Source: Bacteroides sp. (lineage in GTDB: Bacteria > Bacteroidota > Bacteroidia > Bacteroidales > Bacteroidaceae). From it: DNA of 57,826 nucleotides. The position numbers were made by a program, and so were the translations under genes. How positions within the stretch are numbered: the first letter of the stretch is position 1; every line of letters starts with the position of its first letter. A model generated the notes under the pieces. The model did not search any database. It was given only the letters and a program-made list of their open reading frames with translations, and was not told where the DNA came from. Shown here in pieces: positions 35,469 through 44,371 of the stretch. The DNA lies in NCBI GenBank assembly GCA_021201335.1, contig JAJQFD010000026.1:1-57826 (forward strand). Reading direction: 5' to 3'.

Positions 35469-35527
35469 ATAAAGCATTGAGTTAGATTGATAACTCAATG
35501 AGTTATTCCGATAACTTAATGCATTAT
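35469..35527. repeat. TAACT-AATG short repeat cluster, copy C
   Basis: AAAGCATTGAGTTAGATTG, ATAACTCAATGAGTTAT and ATAACTTAATGCATTAT, again spaced about 21 nt. It lies between panD and its terminator. Confidence 0.6.
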
Positions 35528-35530
35528 AAA

Positions 35531-35572
35531 AATAAGTGGATGCTTTTCTCTGATGTAAAGCATCCACTTATT
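35531..35572. terminator. Bidirectional terminator between panD and the Nfn-type gene
   Basis: Exact 15-bp arms AATAAGTGGATGCTT and AAGCATCCACTTATT around a 12-nt loop, followed by a T-run on the plus strand. Confidence 0.9.
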
Positions 35573-35591
35573 TTTTATCTTCTTATGTACT

Positions 35592-37877
35592 TTATTTCTT
35601 CAACTTCTCATTTATCGCTGTTGCCGCTTTCCTTCCATCTCCCATTGCGAGAATAACAGTCGCTCCTCCACGTACAATATCTCCGCCGGCATAAATCATC
35701 GGTATGGATGATTCCATATTTTCATCCACATTAATGGTACCCCATTTGCCCATGTCTAAACCTTTGATTGAACTCGGAACAATTGGGTTAGGAGATACAC
35801 CTACGCTTACAATCGCCAGGTCAATATCAATGGTTTCTGTCGCACCTTCGATAGGAACAGGACGACGACGTCCGGAAGCATCCGGTTCTCCCAGTTCCAT
35901 TTTTTGCAGGACGACTTGTTTCACCCGACCATCTTCGTCCGGGATGTATTGAATAGGGTTGTGAAGGGTTAAGAATTCAATTCCTTCTTCTTTCGCATGT
36001 TTCACTTCTTCGATACGGGCCGGCATTTCTTCTTCCGAACGGCGGTAGATAATCATTGCCCTTTCGGCTCCCAAGCGTTTGGCTGTTCGAACAGAGTCCA
36101 TGGCAGTGTTTCCACCACCTATCACGGCTACGTTTTTACCGAAGGTCACAGGAGTATCAGAATCAGGGTTGGCCGCATCCATCAGGTTTACACGAGTGAG
36201 GTACTCGTTGGAAGACATGATATTGATTGAGTTTTCTCCCGGGATATTCATGAAGTTCGGAAGTCCCGCACCAGAAGCAACAAAGAATCCTTGGAAGCCT
36301 TCCTCTTTCAAATCATCTACACTAATGGTTTTTCCCACAATGCAGTCTTTTTCGAACTTAACCCCCATTTTAGAAAGACCTTCGATTTCCACATCCACAA
36401 TCTGGTTGGGCAAACGGAATTCGGGGATACCATATTTCAGTACACCACCGATCTCATGCAGAGCTTCGAAAACCGTCACATCGTATCCGTACTTTACCAT
36501 ATCTCCGGCAAAAGAAAGACCGGCTGGCCCGGAACCTATGACAGCTACTTTAATTCCGTTTTTATTTTTGATTTCCGGAACATAGATTTGTCCGCTTTCC
36601 CGTTCAAAGTCGGCAGCGAAACGTTCCAGGTTACCGATTGCTACGGCCTGTTTACCCATTTTCAAATGGATACATTTTGCTTCGCACTGTTTTTCCTGCG
36701 GGCATACACGGCCGCAGACAGCTGGTAAAGCACTGGTTTCTTTGAGGGTTTTGGCCGCTTCCAGGAATTCACCCCGCTCAATGTTTTTAATGAAACGGGG
36801 AATATCAATCTCTACGGGGCAACCCTCTATACATCCCGGATTAGCACAATCCAGGCAACGCTTGGCTTCCCTTACTGCTTGTTCTTTATCTAATCCCCGG
36901 TTCACTTCTTCCGTACGGTGCTGAATGCGGTAGGCTGGTTCCAGTTCATTCATTGGAACGCGGGGAAGGCTGCTACGCTTTTTTGCCTTCATGCTTTTGC
37001 GCAATTCTTCCCGCCAGGGAGCGTTTCTTCCGTCAACATTCTCGGTTTTGGTAGCTTCGCAGGCCTCAAGTTTATGCATCTCGTCCTGTTCGATGGAAGA
37101 GAAAGCACGCATGCGCTTCAGCATTTCATCGAAATCTACCTGGTGGCCGTCGAATTCGGGACCGTCCACACATACGAATCTGGTTTTTCCACCTACGGTA
37201 ATGCGACAGGCACCACACATGCCGGTTCCATCCACCATGATGGTGTTTAAAGATACATCGGTGGGTATATCGTATTTCTTGGTCAGCAAACAGATGAATT
37301 TCATCATGATGGCCGGACCGATGGCAAAACATTTATCTACCTTTTCGCGCTTGATAACTTCTTCAACTCCTTCGGTAACCAATCCTTTTTTACCGTAGGA
37401 ACCATCGTCAGTCATGATGATAACCTCATCGGAGCTTTCGCGCATTTCCTTTTCCAGAATAATCAGGTCTTTGGTACGGCCGGCCAGTACGGTTATTACC
37501 CGGTTACCTGCTGCTTTCAATGCCTGTACAATTGGGAGCATAGGGGCGACGCCTACACCACCGCCAGCACATACCACTGTACCGAAATTCTCGATATGGG
37601 TAGCCTGGCCTAACGGCCCTACGACATCCGTAATATAATCACCAACTTTCAATTCACTAAGGCGTTTGGAGGAAAGACCCACTTCCTGTACCACCAGTGT
37701 GATGGTTCCTTTCTGTACATCCGCACCGGCAATAGTTAAGGGTACACGTTCACCTTTTTCTCCTACACGTACAATGACGAAATGCCCGGCCTTCCGTGAT
37801 TTGGCAATCAGTGGAGCCTCGATTTCTAATTTGAAAACTTTCTCAGAGAATTGTTCTTTGTTAATGATTTTGTTCAT
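35592..37877 (-). CDS. Fused NfnAB-type ferredoxin:NADP oxidoreductase (annotated elsewhere as glutamate synthase small subunit fusion)
   Basis: 761 residues joining two proteins. About 1-270 is an FAD/NAD-binding ferredoxin reductase-like unit (RVGEKGERVPLTIAG, CAGGGVGVAPMLPIVQAL) with a [2Fe-2S] site in GTGMCGACRITVGGK...FVCVDGP. About 290-761 is a GltD-like unit with [4Fe-4S] motifs CLDCANPGCIEGCPV and CGRVCPQEKQCEAKC, then FAD motif VIGSGPAGLSFAG and NADPH motif VIGGGNTAMDSVRTA. In clostridia and Thermotoga the separate pair NfnAB couples NADH, ferredoxin and NADPH by electron bifurcation; the fusion suggests the same role. No gltB-like large subunit is nearby. Promoter at 37934-37963. 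Confidence 0.9.
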   Translation of the reverse strand: MNKIINKEQFSEKVFKLEIEAPLIAKSRKAGHFVIVRVGEKGERVPLTIAGADVQKGTITLVVQEVGLSSKRLSELKVGDYITDVVGPLGQATHIENFGTVVCAGGGVGVAPMLPIVQALKAAGNRVITVLAGRTKDLIILEKEMRESSDEVIIMTDDGSYGKKGLVTEGVEEVIKREKVDKCFAIGPAIMMKFICLLTKKYDIPTDVSLNTIMVDGTGMCGACRITVGGKTRFVCVDGPEFDGHQVDFDEMLKRMRAFSSIEQDEMHKLEACEATKTENVDGRNAPWREELRKSMKAKKRSSLPRVPMNELEPAYRIQHRTEEVNRGLDKEQAVREAKRCLDCANPGCIEGCPVEIDIPRFIKNIERGEFLEAAKTLKETSALPAVCGRVCPQEKQCEAKCIHLKMGKQAVAIGNLERFAADFERESGQIYVPEIKNKNGIKVAVIGSGPAGLSFAGDMVKYGYDVTVFEALHEIGGVLKYGIPEFRLPNQIVDVEIEGLSKMGVKFEKDCIVGKTISVDDLKEEGFQGFFVASGAGLPNFMNIPGENSINIMSSNEYLTRVNLMDAANPDSDTPVTFGKNVAVIGGGNTAMDSVRTAKRLGAERAMIIYRRSEEEMPARIEEVKHAKEEGIEFLTLHNPIQYIPDEDGRVKQVVLQKMELGEPDASGRRRPVPIEGATETIDIDLAIVSVGVSPNPIVPSSIKGLDMGKWGTINVDENMESSIPMIYAGGDIVRGGATVILAMGDGRKAATAINEKLKK

Positions 37878-37933
37878 TACCTATCAAATTTGTTAGTCTT
37901 ATTACGAAACTTGTGTTAGAATGATATATCGTG

Positions 37934-37963
37934 CAAAGATACGCCTTATTTAGAAAATACAAA
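37934..37963 (-). promoter_or_regulatory. Promoter of the Nfn-type gene
   Basis: On the minus strand TTTG (37963-37960), 18 nt, TATCTTTG (37941-37934): close to the full consensus. Transcript start about 50 nt before the ATG at 37877. Confidence 0.7.
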
Positions 37964-37993
37964 AGAAAAGGAGTGCTTCTGAGAAAAGTTCGC

Positions 37994-38001
37994 TACTTTT
38001 G
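37994..38001 (+). promoter_or_regulatory. Promoter -7 box of the DUF6377 gene
   Basis: TACTTTTG fits TAnnTTTG; the -33 region is weak. It is close to and divergent from the promoter of the Nfn-type gene. Confidence 0.5.
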
Positions 38002-38029
38002 TTTGGCACTAAATCAAACTTAATCGAAT

Positions 38030-39760
38030 ATGGAAAATGGAGGCACAGACACAAGGCGCTTTTTCTTGCTCATATTGCTTATAAATAGGATTTTACATCC
38101 TTCTTTTTATCGAATGCTGTGTCTTTTCTCTTCTGCTTCAGGAATAATTTTCCTGCTTTTATCTTTAATGTCTTGTATTGAACCGATCAGATATGACGAC
38201 CGGACAGAGACTATTTTGCAACAATTGGATGAGGCTATTATAAATCAGACTACCTACGAGCAAATTAAAGAACAACGTATCAGCAGTATCAAAGGATTGC
38301 TACGGAATATAGATTCTCCCCGGCAGGTTTACAGTATTTACGATAACTTGTATGAGGAATATTACCGCTACGACCTGGATTCAGCCATGCAATATGCCCA
38401 CCGGAAATTAATACTGGCTACTGAGATGAACGATAAAACATTCAAAGATAAATCGAAGCTCGATGTTGGCAAAGTTTTTTTAATGGCCGGTATGATTATT
38501 GAAGCAAAAGACTTGCTAGGCAGTATAAATTTTAAAGAGTTGGATCCGGCTTTGCGGATAAATTATTACAGTGCTTATCATACTCTGTATCAGGAAATGA
38601 AGGCCATCAGCCTTTTTCCTTCTAAATCGGCTATCTATGAGGAGAAAGGAGACAGTTGCCTCCAGCAGGTTTATGAGTTATTAGAAGGAGATCCCATCCG
38701 CAAAATTTTAATCGATGCTACGCTCAAAAGAGAAGCAGGAGACAACCAATGGATTGTAGATTCATTGCTTATACCTTTGCAACATGAAAAAACCTCGCCT
38801 CATCACAAAGCCGATTTGGTGTATATGCTGGCGCAAGCTTATCAGGAAATGGGTGATACCAATAATGCTATCTACTATTACGCGGAAAGTGCCCTGTATG
38901 ATATTTATACCCCCTTATGTGAGCCGGTTGCTATATACACGCTAGCTTCCATACTGTATGAGAATGGGGATATTGAAAGAGCCTACCAGTACATTAATAG
39001 TTCCATTAGTGACACACGGAAAGTAAACTTCCGGGAAAATGCATATCACATGAACCAATTACTGCCTTTGATTTCCCAATCCTACAATGCAAAGATAGAA
39101 CAACAGCAAAATAAACTAATCCTGTTGGCAGGAGCCGTTAGTTTACTGATGATCTTGCTGGTGATTGCCATCATTGTTATATGTACCAGTTTGAAGCGTG
39201 TTTCTGCTACTCGAAAAGAGCAAAACCGGATGGATGCCGAATTGAAAAAAGTAAATTCCCAGTTGTTGGCAATGAGTAATATATTGCTGGAAAACAACCA
39301 TATTAAAGAAGCCTATATTGGCCGCTATCTCGATCTTTGTTCAAATTACATCAACGGTGTAGAGAATTACCGGACTCACCTGTATAATATCCTGCGGAGA
39401 GATGGAGGATCTGAAGTGTTGAAGAACATCCGAAGCTCTGCTTATATAAAGGAGGAATTGGAAGAGTTTTATAGCAATTTCGATGCCACTTTCCTGCACA
39501 TCTTCCCTAATTTCGTAGAACAGTTTAATAGCTTGTTGCAGCAAGGCAAGCGGATAACACTGAAACAAGGGGAGCTGCTGAATACAGAATTAAGAATTTA
39601 TGCGCTTATCCGGCTGGGGGTAAGCGATTCCGTAAAGATTGCTGAATTCCTGCGTAGTTCCATTTCCACGATTTATAATTACCGGGTAAAAATGCGAAAT
39701 GCTGCCATCAACGACAAGCAGGATTTTGAAAAACAAGTGATTAATATCGGCTCTTTATAA
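38030..39760 (+). CDS. DUF6377-type membrane protein with helical repeats and a C-terminal HTH-like region
   Basis: 576 residues. A hydrophobic N-terminus contains a possible lipoprotein signal (FLLLSLMSC) if translation starts at the internal ATG 38114. Then TPR-like helical repeats (about 60-345; VYMLAQAYQEMGDTNNAIYY, LASILYENGDIERAYQYI), a membrane segment near 365-390 (LILLAGAVSLLMILLVIAII), and a C-terminal region after a coiled coil ending in LRIYALIRLGVSDSVKIAEF plus SSISTIYNYRVKMRN, which resembles a LuxR-type helix-turn-helix. This layout suggests a periplasmic sensor with a cytoplasmic DNA-binding part. Ligand and targets unknown. It is followed by IS remnants. Confidence 0.8.
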   Translation: MENGGTDTRRFFLLILLINRILHPSFYRMLCLFSSASGIIFLLLSLMSCIEPIRYDDRTETILQQLDEAIINQTTYEQIKEQRISSIKGLLRNIDSPRQVYSIYDNLYEEYYRYDLDSAMQYAHRKLILATEMNDKTFKDKSKLDVGKVFLMAGMIIEAKDLLGSINFKELDPALRINYYSAYHTLYQEMKAISLFPSKSAIYEEKGDSCLQQVYELLEGDPIRKILIDATLKREAGDNQWIVDSLLIPLQHEKTSPHHKADLVYMLAQAYQEMGDTNNAIYYYAESALYDIYTPLCEPVAIYTLASILYENGDIERAYQYINSSISDTRKVNFRENAYHMNQLLPLISQSYNAKIEQQQNKLILLAGAVSLLMILLVIAIIVICTSLKRVSATRKEQNRMDAELKKVNSQLLAMSNILLENNHIKEAYIGRYLDLCSNYINGVENYRTHLYNILRRDGGSEVLKNIRSSAYIKEELEEFYSNFDATFLHIFPNFVEQFNSLLQQGKRITLKQGELLNTELRIYALIRLGVSDSVKIAEFLRSSISTIYNYRVKMRNAAINDKQDFEKQVINIGSL

Positions 39761-39769
39761 GTTGATTTT

Positions 39770-40165
39770 ATTCCGAAGTAAAAGGACCTTGATCGGGTGC
39801 TAACGGGATTTGGGCCGAAACATTATAGCTATAAGGATACCATTTTCTTAACCACTATATGTCGTTCTATGTCTTTTCCCTTCTTGGCACCATACCTGGC
39901 CATCTGAGGTAGTAACACTAACTCCCATTTAGGAAAAGCATACTCCACTGACAACCTATCTTTCCCACATAAAACAAAGTATTCCAGATTTCAGGAAAAC
40001 AATGTTTTCGCTTTCTGTCTTGTGGCATCATAACTTTTTCAATATATTACCACTGGGTTTCCATTAGGTCTTTAGGATACATTTCTTTTGGGTTTGGTCA
40101 CTTCGAAGAAAGCACCTATGGGCTAATTACGGAAACCTTTTATTGTTTATTTCATCCAAATTAAA
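39770..40165 (-). mobile_element. IS5-like element remnant A (transposase N-terminal part, decayed)
   Basis: Minus-strand translation from 40082 gives MYPKDLMETQW, a stop, YIEKVMMPQDRKRKHCFPEI, WNTLFYVGKIGCQWSML. This is the N-terminal DUF4096-type pattern of IS5-family transposases (YVLKTGCQWRMLP in intact ones). A frameshift then gives FPKWELV, and after a deletion AKKGKDIERHIVV, the conserved KGRKRHIVVD region. At least one stop, one frameshift and one deletion, so inactive. The upstream end block (TGATGAAATAAACAATAAAA style, about 40120-40165) is shared with remnant B. It fills most of the 39761-40289 gap. Confidence 0.8.
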
Positions 40166-40289
40166 ACTGGCTCAAAAAATAGGATGAGTAATAAGATTAT
40201 TTTTATAGTCTTCAATTTTATTGATAATTACCTTTATAGAATATTTAATTATAATATCTGAACCAGTAATTTTCTTGTCATTATTTATA

Positions 40290-40799
40290 TTACATGGGTC
40301 TTGCAGCAAGTATTTTGATATTTAATTTCTTATCATTAACCATACAATCAATATCTAAATCACACACATATTGGGGTCTAATGGGAGTTGCTCTAATAGT
40401 ATTATCTTTTTTCATCCATCCTTTGATAGAAATATCAGTTAACACTTCGTTAAAACCATTGTAGGATACCTTACCATTTGTATTCGTGAAATCGAAGATG
40501 GGTTTAAAAGGTTCTCCAGAAACAAGAATTTTTGGAATTGAGATTTTTATATTATTATCTGCCCAGTAAAAATCCAAGTTTAACGAAACTTCTGTATTTG
40601 TTAATTTTATTATATCTAATTCAGTGAGTTCTGTCCGAAATTCTTCAATAGCCAATTCATTATATTTTCCTTCTGCATCTATCCTATAGGTATATGAAAT
40701 TGATCCAGCCAATGTTTCGTCTAATCTGGGAAATTCAGTTTCAGTTTTGTTACATGAAACCAAAAACACAATAATAGATAATACAATTTTAAGTTTCAT
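40290..40799 (-). CDS. Small lipoprotein of unknown function
   Basis: 169 residues with a lipoprotein signal (KIVLSIIVFLVSC, Cys about 16, followed by NKTE). The body is beta-strand-rich (LAGSISYTYRIDAEGKYNEL, LDFYWADNNIKISIPKI, YNGFNEVLTDISIKGWMKK). Not recognised. Downstream of the metalloprotease gene on the same strand, but a terminator-like hairpin at 40823-40861 separates them. A+T-rich like its neighbour, and between two IS remnants, which suggests acquisition together. Confidence 0.7.
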   Translation of the reverse strand: MKLKIVLSIIVFLVSCNKTETEFPRLDETLAGSISYTYRIDAEGKYNELAIEEFRTELTELDIIKLTNTEVSLNLDFYWADNNIKISIPKILVSGEPFKPIFDFTNTNGKVSYNGFNEVLTDISIKGWMKKDNTIRATPIRPQYVCDLDIDCMVNDKKLNIKILAARPM

Positions 40800-40822
40800 T
40801 TCTAATTACATTTTATGTTATT

Positions 40823-40861
40823 AATAAAAGGATGTATAGGTAATACGTACATCCTTTTATT
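40823..40861. terminator. Hairpin terminator between metalloprotease and small lipoprotein genes
   Basis: AATAAAAGGATGTA and TACATCCTTTTATT pair exactly around 11 nt, with U-rich flanks on both strands. Confidence 0.75.
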
Positions 40862-40868
40862 ATTTTAA

Positions 40869-42614
40869 TTAATGATTATTAAACCAATTATCATAAGCTT
40901 GAATATAGTCCTCAAAAATGTTACTAGAATAATATTGATCTTTATATCTATTTAATATTGATCTGCAGCTATTCCAATCAGTACATTGTTCGATTATCTC
41001 ATGGAATAAATTACGATATGGAACATTTTTAATTTCATCATTTAATCGGGATTGATTATAATCATCTTGTAAATCAATAAATAATGGAGTGTAGACATCA
41101 TCACTGTTTGGGTCCCAGTCTTGTCTTGACTGTTGCACATGATCTAAATAGATGTAAGTTGGTGACAAATATTCTGGAGATTTTACTATTCCACCTCCCA
41201 TGAGGGATATATAGTAATTATTCCCAATATGCCAACCAGCCCAACTTGCATATGATTCTTTTAATAATTCATGAGTATTTTTAAAATTATTAAATCTATT
41301 GCCCCTTGCGAAATAATGTTGTGCATGACCCAACTCATGAAATACAGTGCCAACTACATAATTATGAGTATACCCATTATTGAAGATTTCAACATAACAA
41401 TAATTATCGCTTGAATAATGAAAGAGACCCATTGCCTGCTCATTTCTTTGATAATTTGACCTTACGACAAACCCTTCCGCAATATATTTGGGGTATATAT
41501 CATGTAAGCCAAAAAAGTAAAAAGTTAATGCACGGTGGATCGTGTTTAATTGATAATCATCATCAATACAATTGTGTGTCCTCGCATGACAATCTTGTAT
41601 GCTACCTAAACTTTTTGTGGGTACGAACATGTAAGTACCAGCCCAAAGTTCCCATATGGGGCTTTCATAACGGAGTGTTACGCTTGCATTCGAAGGTATA
41701 TTTAGAGTAGCGTCCAGATCTACTAATCCGTTCGGATCTGATGCCCAATCCCAAATGTTTGAACCGAGTTGTATTCTCACAGGAAGTTGTGCTAACGGAG
41801 TATCCCATGCTTGCCAATAATTATCATATTGTATTAGGTAAAAATACCAATTCACTCCTCGTACCGTAGAGTTTTCATTATCTCCTAATGCTAATTTTAT
41901 AGCTTCATTTTCAATTATCTTTATCGAAGTATCATTTAAGACATTATTAACAGTAGTATGATAATTAGGTAAGCATATTTCATAGTCAATTCTATAATCC
42001 ATATCTTCAGGAAGTGGCTTGTCATAAGGCCAGACAACATACAAAATAGGCATATTAAGGGTTATAGGTTCATCTGGTCCACCTTCGTCAGTTATGTAAT
42101 TTTCAAGAGTAATTGAATACGGACTTTTTTCCTGAAATGTACGTTCAGAAGATCTGGACATTGAATTTACTTCTTTTGATAAATTTTCCGGTACTTGGAC
42201 GTAATCAAAGGGTATATTGGATACCTTCACGTCTTTAATTCTTATGACCCTTCTTTTCTCTTCTTGATTTCTAGGGTAAATTTTTAAAGCATAGTGAGTT
42301 GGTTGAAGAATTTCTATTACAGATAATTGGTCCGCTTCTGAGCTGGAAAGATTTTGTGCTGACTTTCCCGACCGCAAGTTGTCTAGAGCTTTATTAAAGT
42401 TTTCGAGAGAATAAGGGTCTTTGCGTTTAATCATCCAGAACTCAGTGAATTCATTATACACAGCATTCTCTAAATTGAACGTTTCATTAGATTGTTTCAG
42501 AGATTTTGAAGATACATAACTATTATATTCTTCAAGTTCAGATGTACAGCTACTTGCAATAGTAGTAAAAACACATAAAAATGTGATTAATAATTTTGAA
42601 TTAAACTTTTCCAT
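40869..42614 (-). CDS. Putative secreted zinc metalloprotease lipoprotein (HELGH motif)
   Basis: 581 residues. Lipoprotein signal peptide (LLITFLCVFTTIASSC, Cys about 23). The zinc-binding motif HELGH is at 426-430 in VVGTVFHELGHAQHYF; a downstream Glu in ELLKESYASW (E449 or E453) fits a gluzincin third ligand. The region before it has paired Cys (CHARTHNCIDDDY). No standard peptidase family was recognised, so the fold and substrate are unknown. The rest is probably beta-rich and may bind other proteins or glycans. The gene is A+T-rich and lies between two remnants of the same IS5-like element, which suggests horizontal arrival. The protease call rests on the motif and export signal only. Confidence 0.65.
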   Translation of the reverse strand: MEKFNSKLLITFLCVFTTIASSCTSELEEYNSYVSSKSLKQSNETFNLENAVYNEFTEFWMIKRKDPYSLENFNKALDNLRSGKSAQNLSSSEADQLSVIEILQPTHYALKIYPRNQEEKRRVIRIKDVKVSNIPFDYVQVPENLSKEVNSMSRSSERTFQEKSPYSITLENYITDEGGPDEPITLNMPILYVVWPYDKPLPEDMDYRIDYEICLPNYHTTVNNVLNDTSIKIIENEAIKLALGDNENSTVRGVNWYFYLIQYDNYWQAWDTPLAQLPVRIQLGSNIWDWASDPNGLVDLDATLNIPSNASVTLRYESPIWELWAGTYMFVPTKSLGSIQDCHARTHNCIDDDYQLNTIHRALTFYFFGLHDIYPKYIAEGFVVRSNYQRNEQAMGLFHYSSDNYCYVEIFNNGYTHNYVVGTVFHELGHAQHYFARGNRFNNFKNTHELLKESYASWAGWHIGNNYYISLMGGGIVKSPEYLSPTYIYLDHVQQSRQDWDPNSDDVYTPLFIDLQDDYNQSRLNDEIKNVPYRNLFHEIIEQCTDWNSCRSILNRYKDQYYSSNIFEDYIQAYDNWFNNH

Positions 42615-42784
42615 AATAAAAACATTAAATTATAGTTAGGTTTTATATAGGTACTCATAAAGTTAATTAATTATTTTGATAAAAAATGCAATACAGTATA
42701 GTGTACTAATTAAACGTCTTTTTAGAATAATATTTTTTAATATAAATATATTTAATCCAAACTGATAATCATATCTTTATGCCT

Positions 42785-42940
42785 TGTTCTATCTTGTGGA
42801 AATTAAACTTTTTCAATATATTACCACGGGGTTTCCACTAGATCGGTAAGATACCTTTCTTTTGGGTTTGGTCACTTCAAAAAAAGAACATGTGAGCTAA
42901 TTACAGAAACTTTTATTGTTTATTTCATCAAATTTTAAAC
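42785..42940 (-). mobile_element. IS5-like element remnant B (N-terminal part only)
   Basis: About 138 nt match remnant A (40026-40163) at roughly four in five positions and in the same orientation. Minus-strand translation: PNPKERYLTDLVETPW, a stop, YIEKV, a stop, FPQDRTRH. The first stop (TGGTAATATATT) is identical in both remnants. The rest of the 42615-42952 gap is A+T-rich and probably holds the metalloprotease promoter. Confidence 0.75.
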
Positions 42941-42952
42941 ACGTTCTTAATT

Positions 42953-43458
42953 ATGAGAAAAAAACGAACTGGTTATTTATTGTATTCCTGTCATTCTTCT
43001 TCTTTCAATGCAATGAGAAGAAGCAAAGTGGAAATAATTCCGGACTTGAAGAGCAGGAAGTTAACAATATTGATATCGAGAATAAAAAAGTCAGGGAAGA
43101 AGCTCGGAAATTGCAATTCTCTGATACCGATTTCTTAAAGACGAAACAACCCATGTCTGATGATGCAATTGCTCCCTACGACTATCAGACGGGCCTTGTT
43201 GGAGATAAAGCATATAATCAAATCGTTTACATTAAAGGAGTTGAAAGAGCACAAAGACACTTGACTGTCCAGAATAACCAACTCGTTTTAAATTTTCAAT
43301 CAGGAGCAGAAATTAATATCGCCGAAGATTTGTTTGAATATATTGTTGATCTTTTCAATGATTGGAACAAGTGGGTTGAGGAGGGACGGTTTGAGATTGT
43401 GAAAAATGATAAAGGCTATTATGATCTTTCTCCTGTGAAGCAAGAGGGAAAACTGTGA
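42953..43458 (+). pseudogene. Small lipoprotein with a poly-A frameshift at codon 3
   Basis: Natural start ATG 42953 is followed by A7 at 42958-42964 and reads out of frame. With eight A it gives MRKKTNWLFIVFLSFFFFQC, a good lipoprotein signal with Cys at 20, running into the open frame to 43458 (about 168 residues; EEARKLQFSDTDFLKTKQPM, EINIAEDLFEYIVDLFNDW). The body is intact. The readable frame otherwise starts at a TTG (42916) inside IS remnant B, which is implausible. No family recognised. Error, slippage or phase variation cannot be told apart here. Confidence 0.65.
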
Positions 43459-43647
43459 AATAGCAAAAGGACCCTATATTGAATTCAAAGACATTTCTTA
43501 AGGGTTGAAAACCTGGGACGGTTTAATCAATGCCTTTCATTGACGGGAATATACCTGTATCCTAAGCTGTGCAATTATTCTTTTGCAAAAGGAAACTATT
43601 CTTTTACCCACTGAGTTGTGCATTACACCCTTTTAACCTGTTATTTT

Positions 43648-43678
43648 TTTCTCATTCTGTTTCTGCTTTTTACCTTTG
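43648..43678 (+). promoter_or_regulatory. Promoter of the small secreted protein gene
   Basis: TTTC (43648-43651), 19 nt, TACCTTTG (43671-43678). Transcript start near 43685. The gap from 43459 shows nothing else. Confidence 0.6.
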
Positions 43679-43708
43679 TAAGAGTATAAACTAAAAATGT
43701 ATAGGGTT

Positions 43709-44257
43709 ATGAAACGTCTTCTTTCTTTATTTTCTCTGTTTATTGTATTGAATATAAATGCCCAGAGTAAATGGAGCTATACTACCTTTACTAAAATCAC
43801 CGAGTTAGAAGGAACTGATTATATGGTATGTACTGCATCGAATGATTCAAAGAAATCCCCGAAGGGGAAAGGGTTGCTTTTTATCCATACACTAACAGGC
43901 GATGCCACTCCGATGGACTTTTCGAAAGATTTCTACTTCGACGAAATAAAGGTTATTCATCTTGAAAATTTGGGATTACATAAAGTACTTATTTCAGGAA
44001 GAATCATGGAAGATAAGAGTAAGTTATCTTGGGATTTCAAGAAATCTCTTTTTATTTGTTCCATAGATGGTAAAGAAAGAGTAGAAATTCCTGACGAAAA
44101 CTTTTTTATCCAGAGTTGGGAAGTAAATAAAAAAACGGGCATACTAGTTATAGCCGGACATGTGGATACCAACAAAAATGGGAAATATGATAAAACGGAT
44201 GAAAATGAAATTCGTTTATATTCTTTGAAAGACATGAAAATGATTAGAACTTTATAA
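43709..44257 (+). CDS. Small secreted protein of unknown function
   Basis: 182 residues from ATG 43709 (MKRLLSLFSLFIVLNINAQ, a standard signal peptide with AQ cleavage context); ATG 43697 adds four residues. The body is probably a beta-propeller-like or strand-rich domain (FTKITELEGTDYMVCTAS, SLFICSIDGKERVEI, GHVDTNKNGKYDKTDENE). The segment DTNKNGKYDKTDENE resembles a calcium-binding loop. Followed by a hairpin AAGCGAAGAA/TTCTTCGCTT at 44277-44309 that may be its terminator. Confidence 0.7.
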   Translation: MKRLLSLFSLFIVLNINAQSKWSYTTFTKITELEGTDYMVCTASNDSKKSPKGKGLLFIHTLTGDATPMDFSKDFYFDEIKVIHLENLGLHKVLISGRIMEDKSKLSWDFKKSLFICSIDGKERVEIPDENFFIQSWEVNKKTGILVIAGHVDTNKNGKYDKTDENEIRLYSLKDMKMIRTL

Positions 44258-44371
44258 GACATTGCTACCAACAATAAAGCGAAGAATCCGCTTTTGCAGT
44301 TCTTCGCTTCATTCGAGGAAAACTTAGACAGAGAGGTTTGTTCTCTTCAATGTTCTCAGTTAACTTTATTC

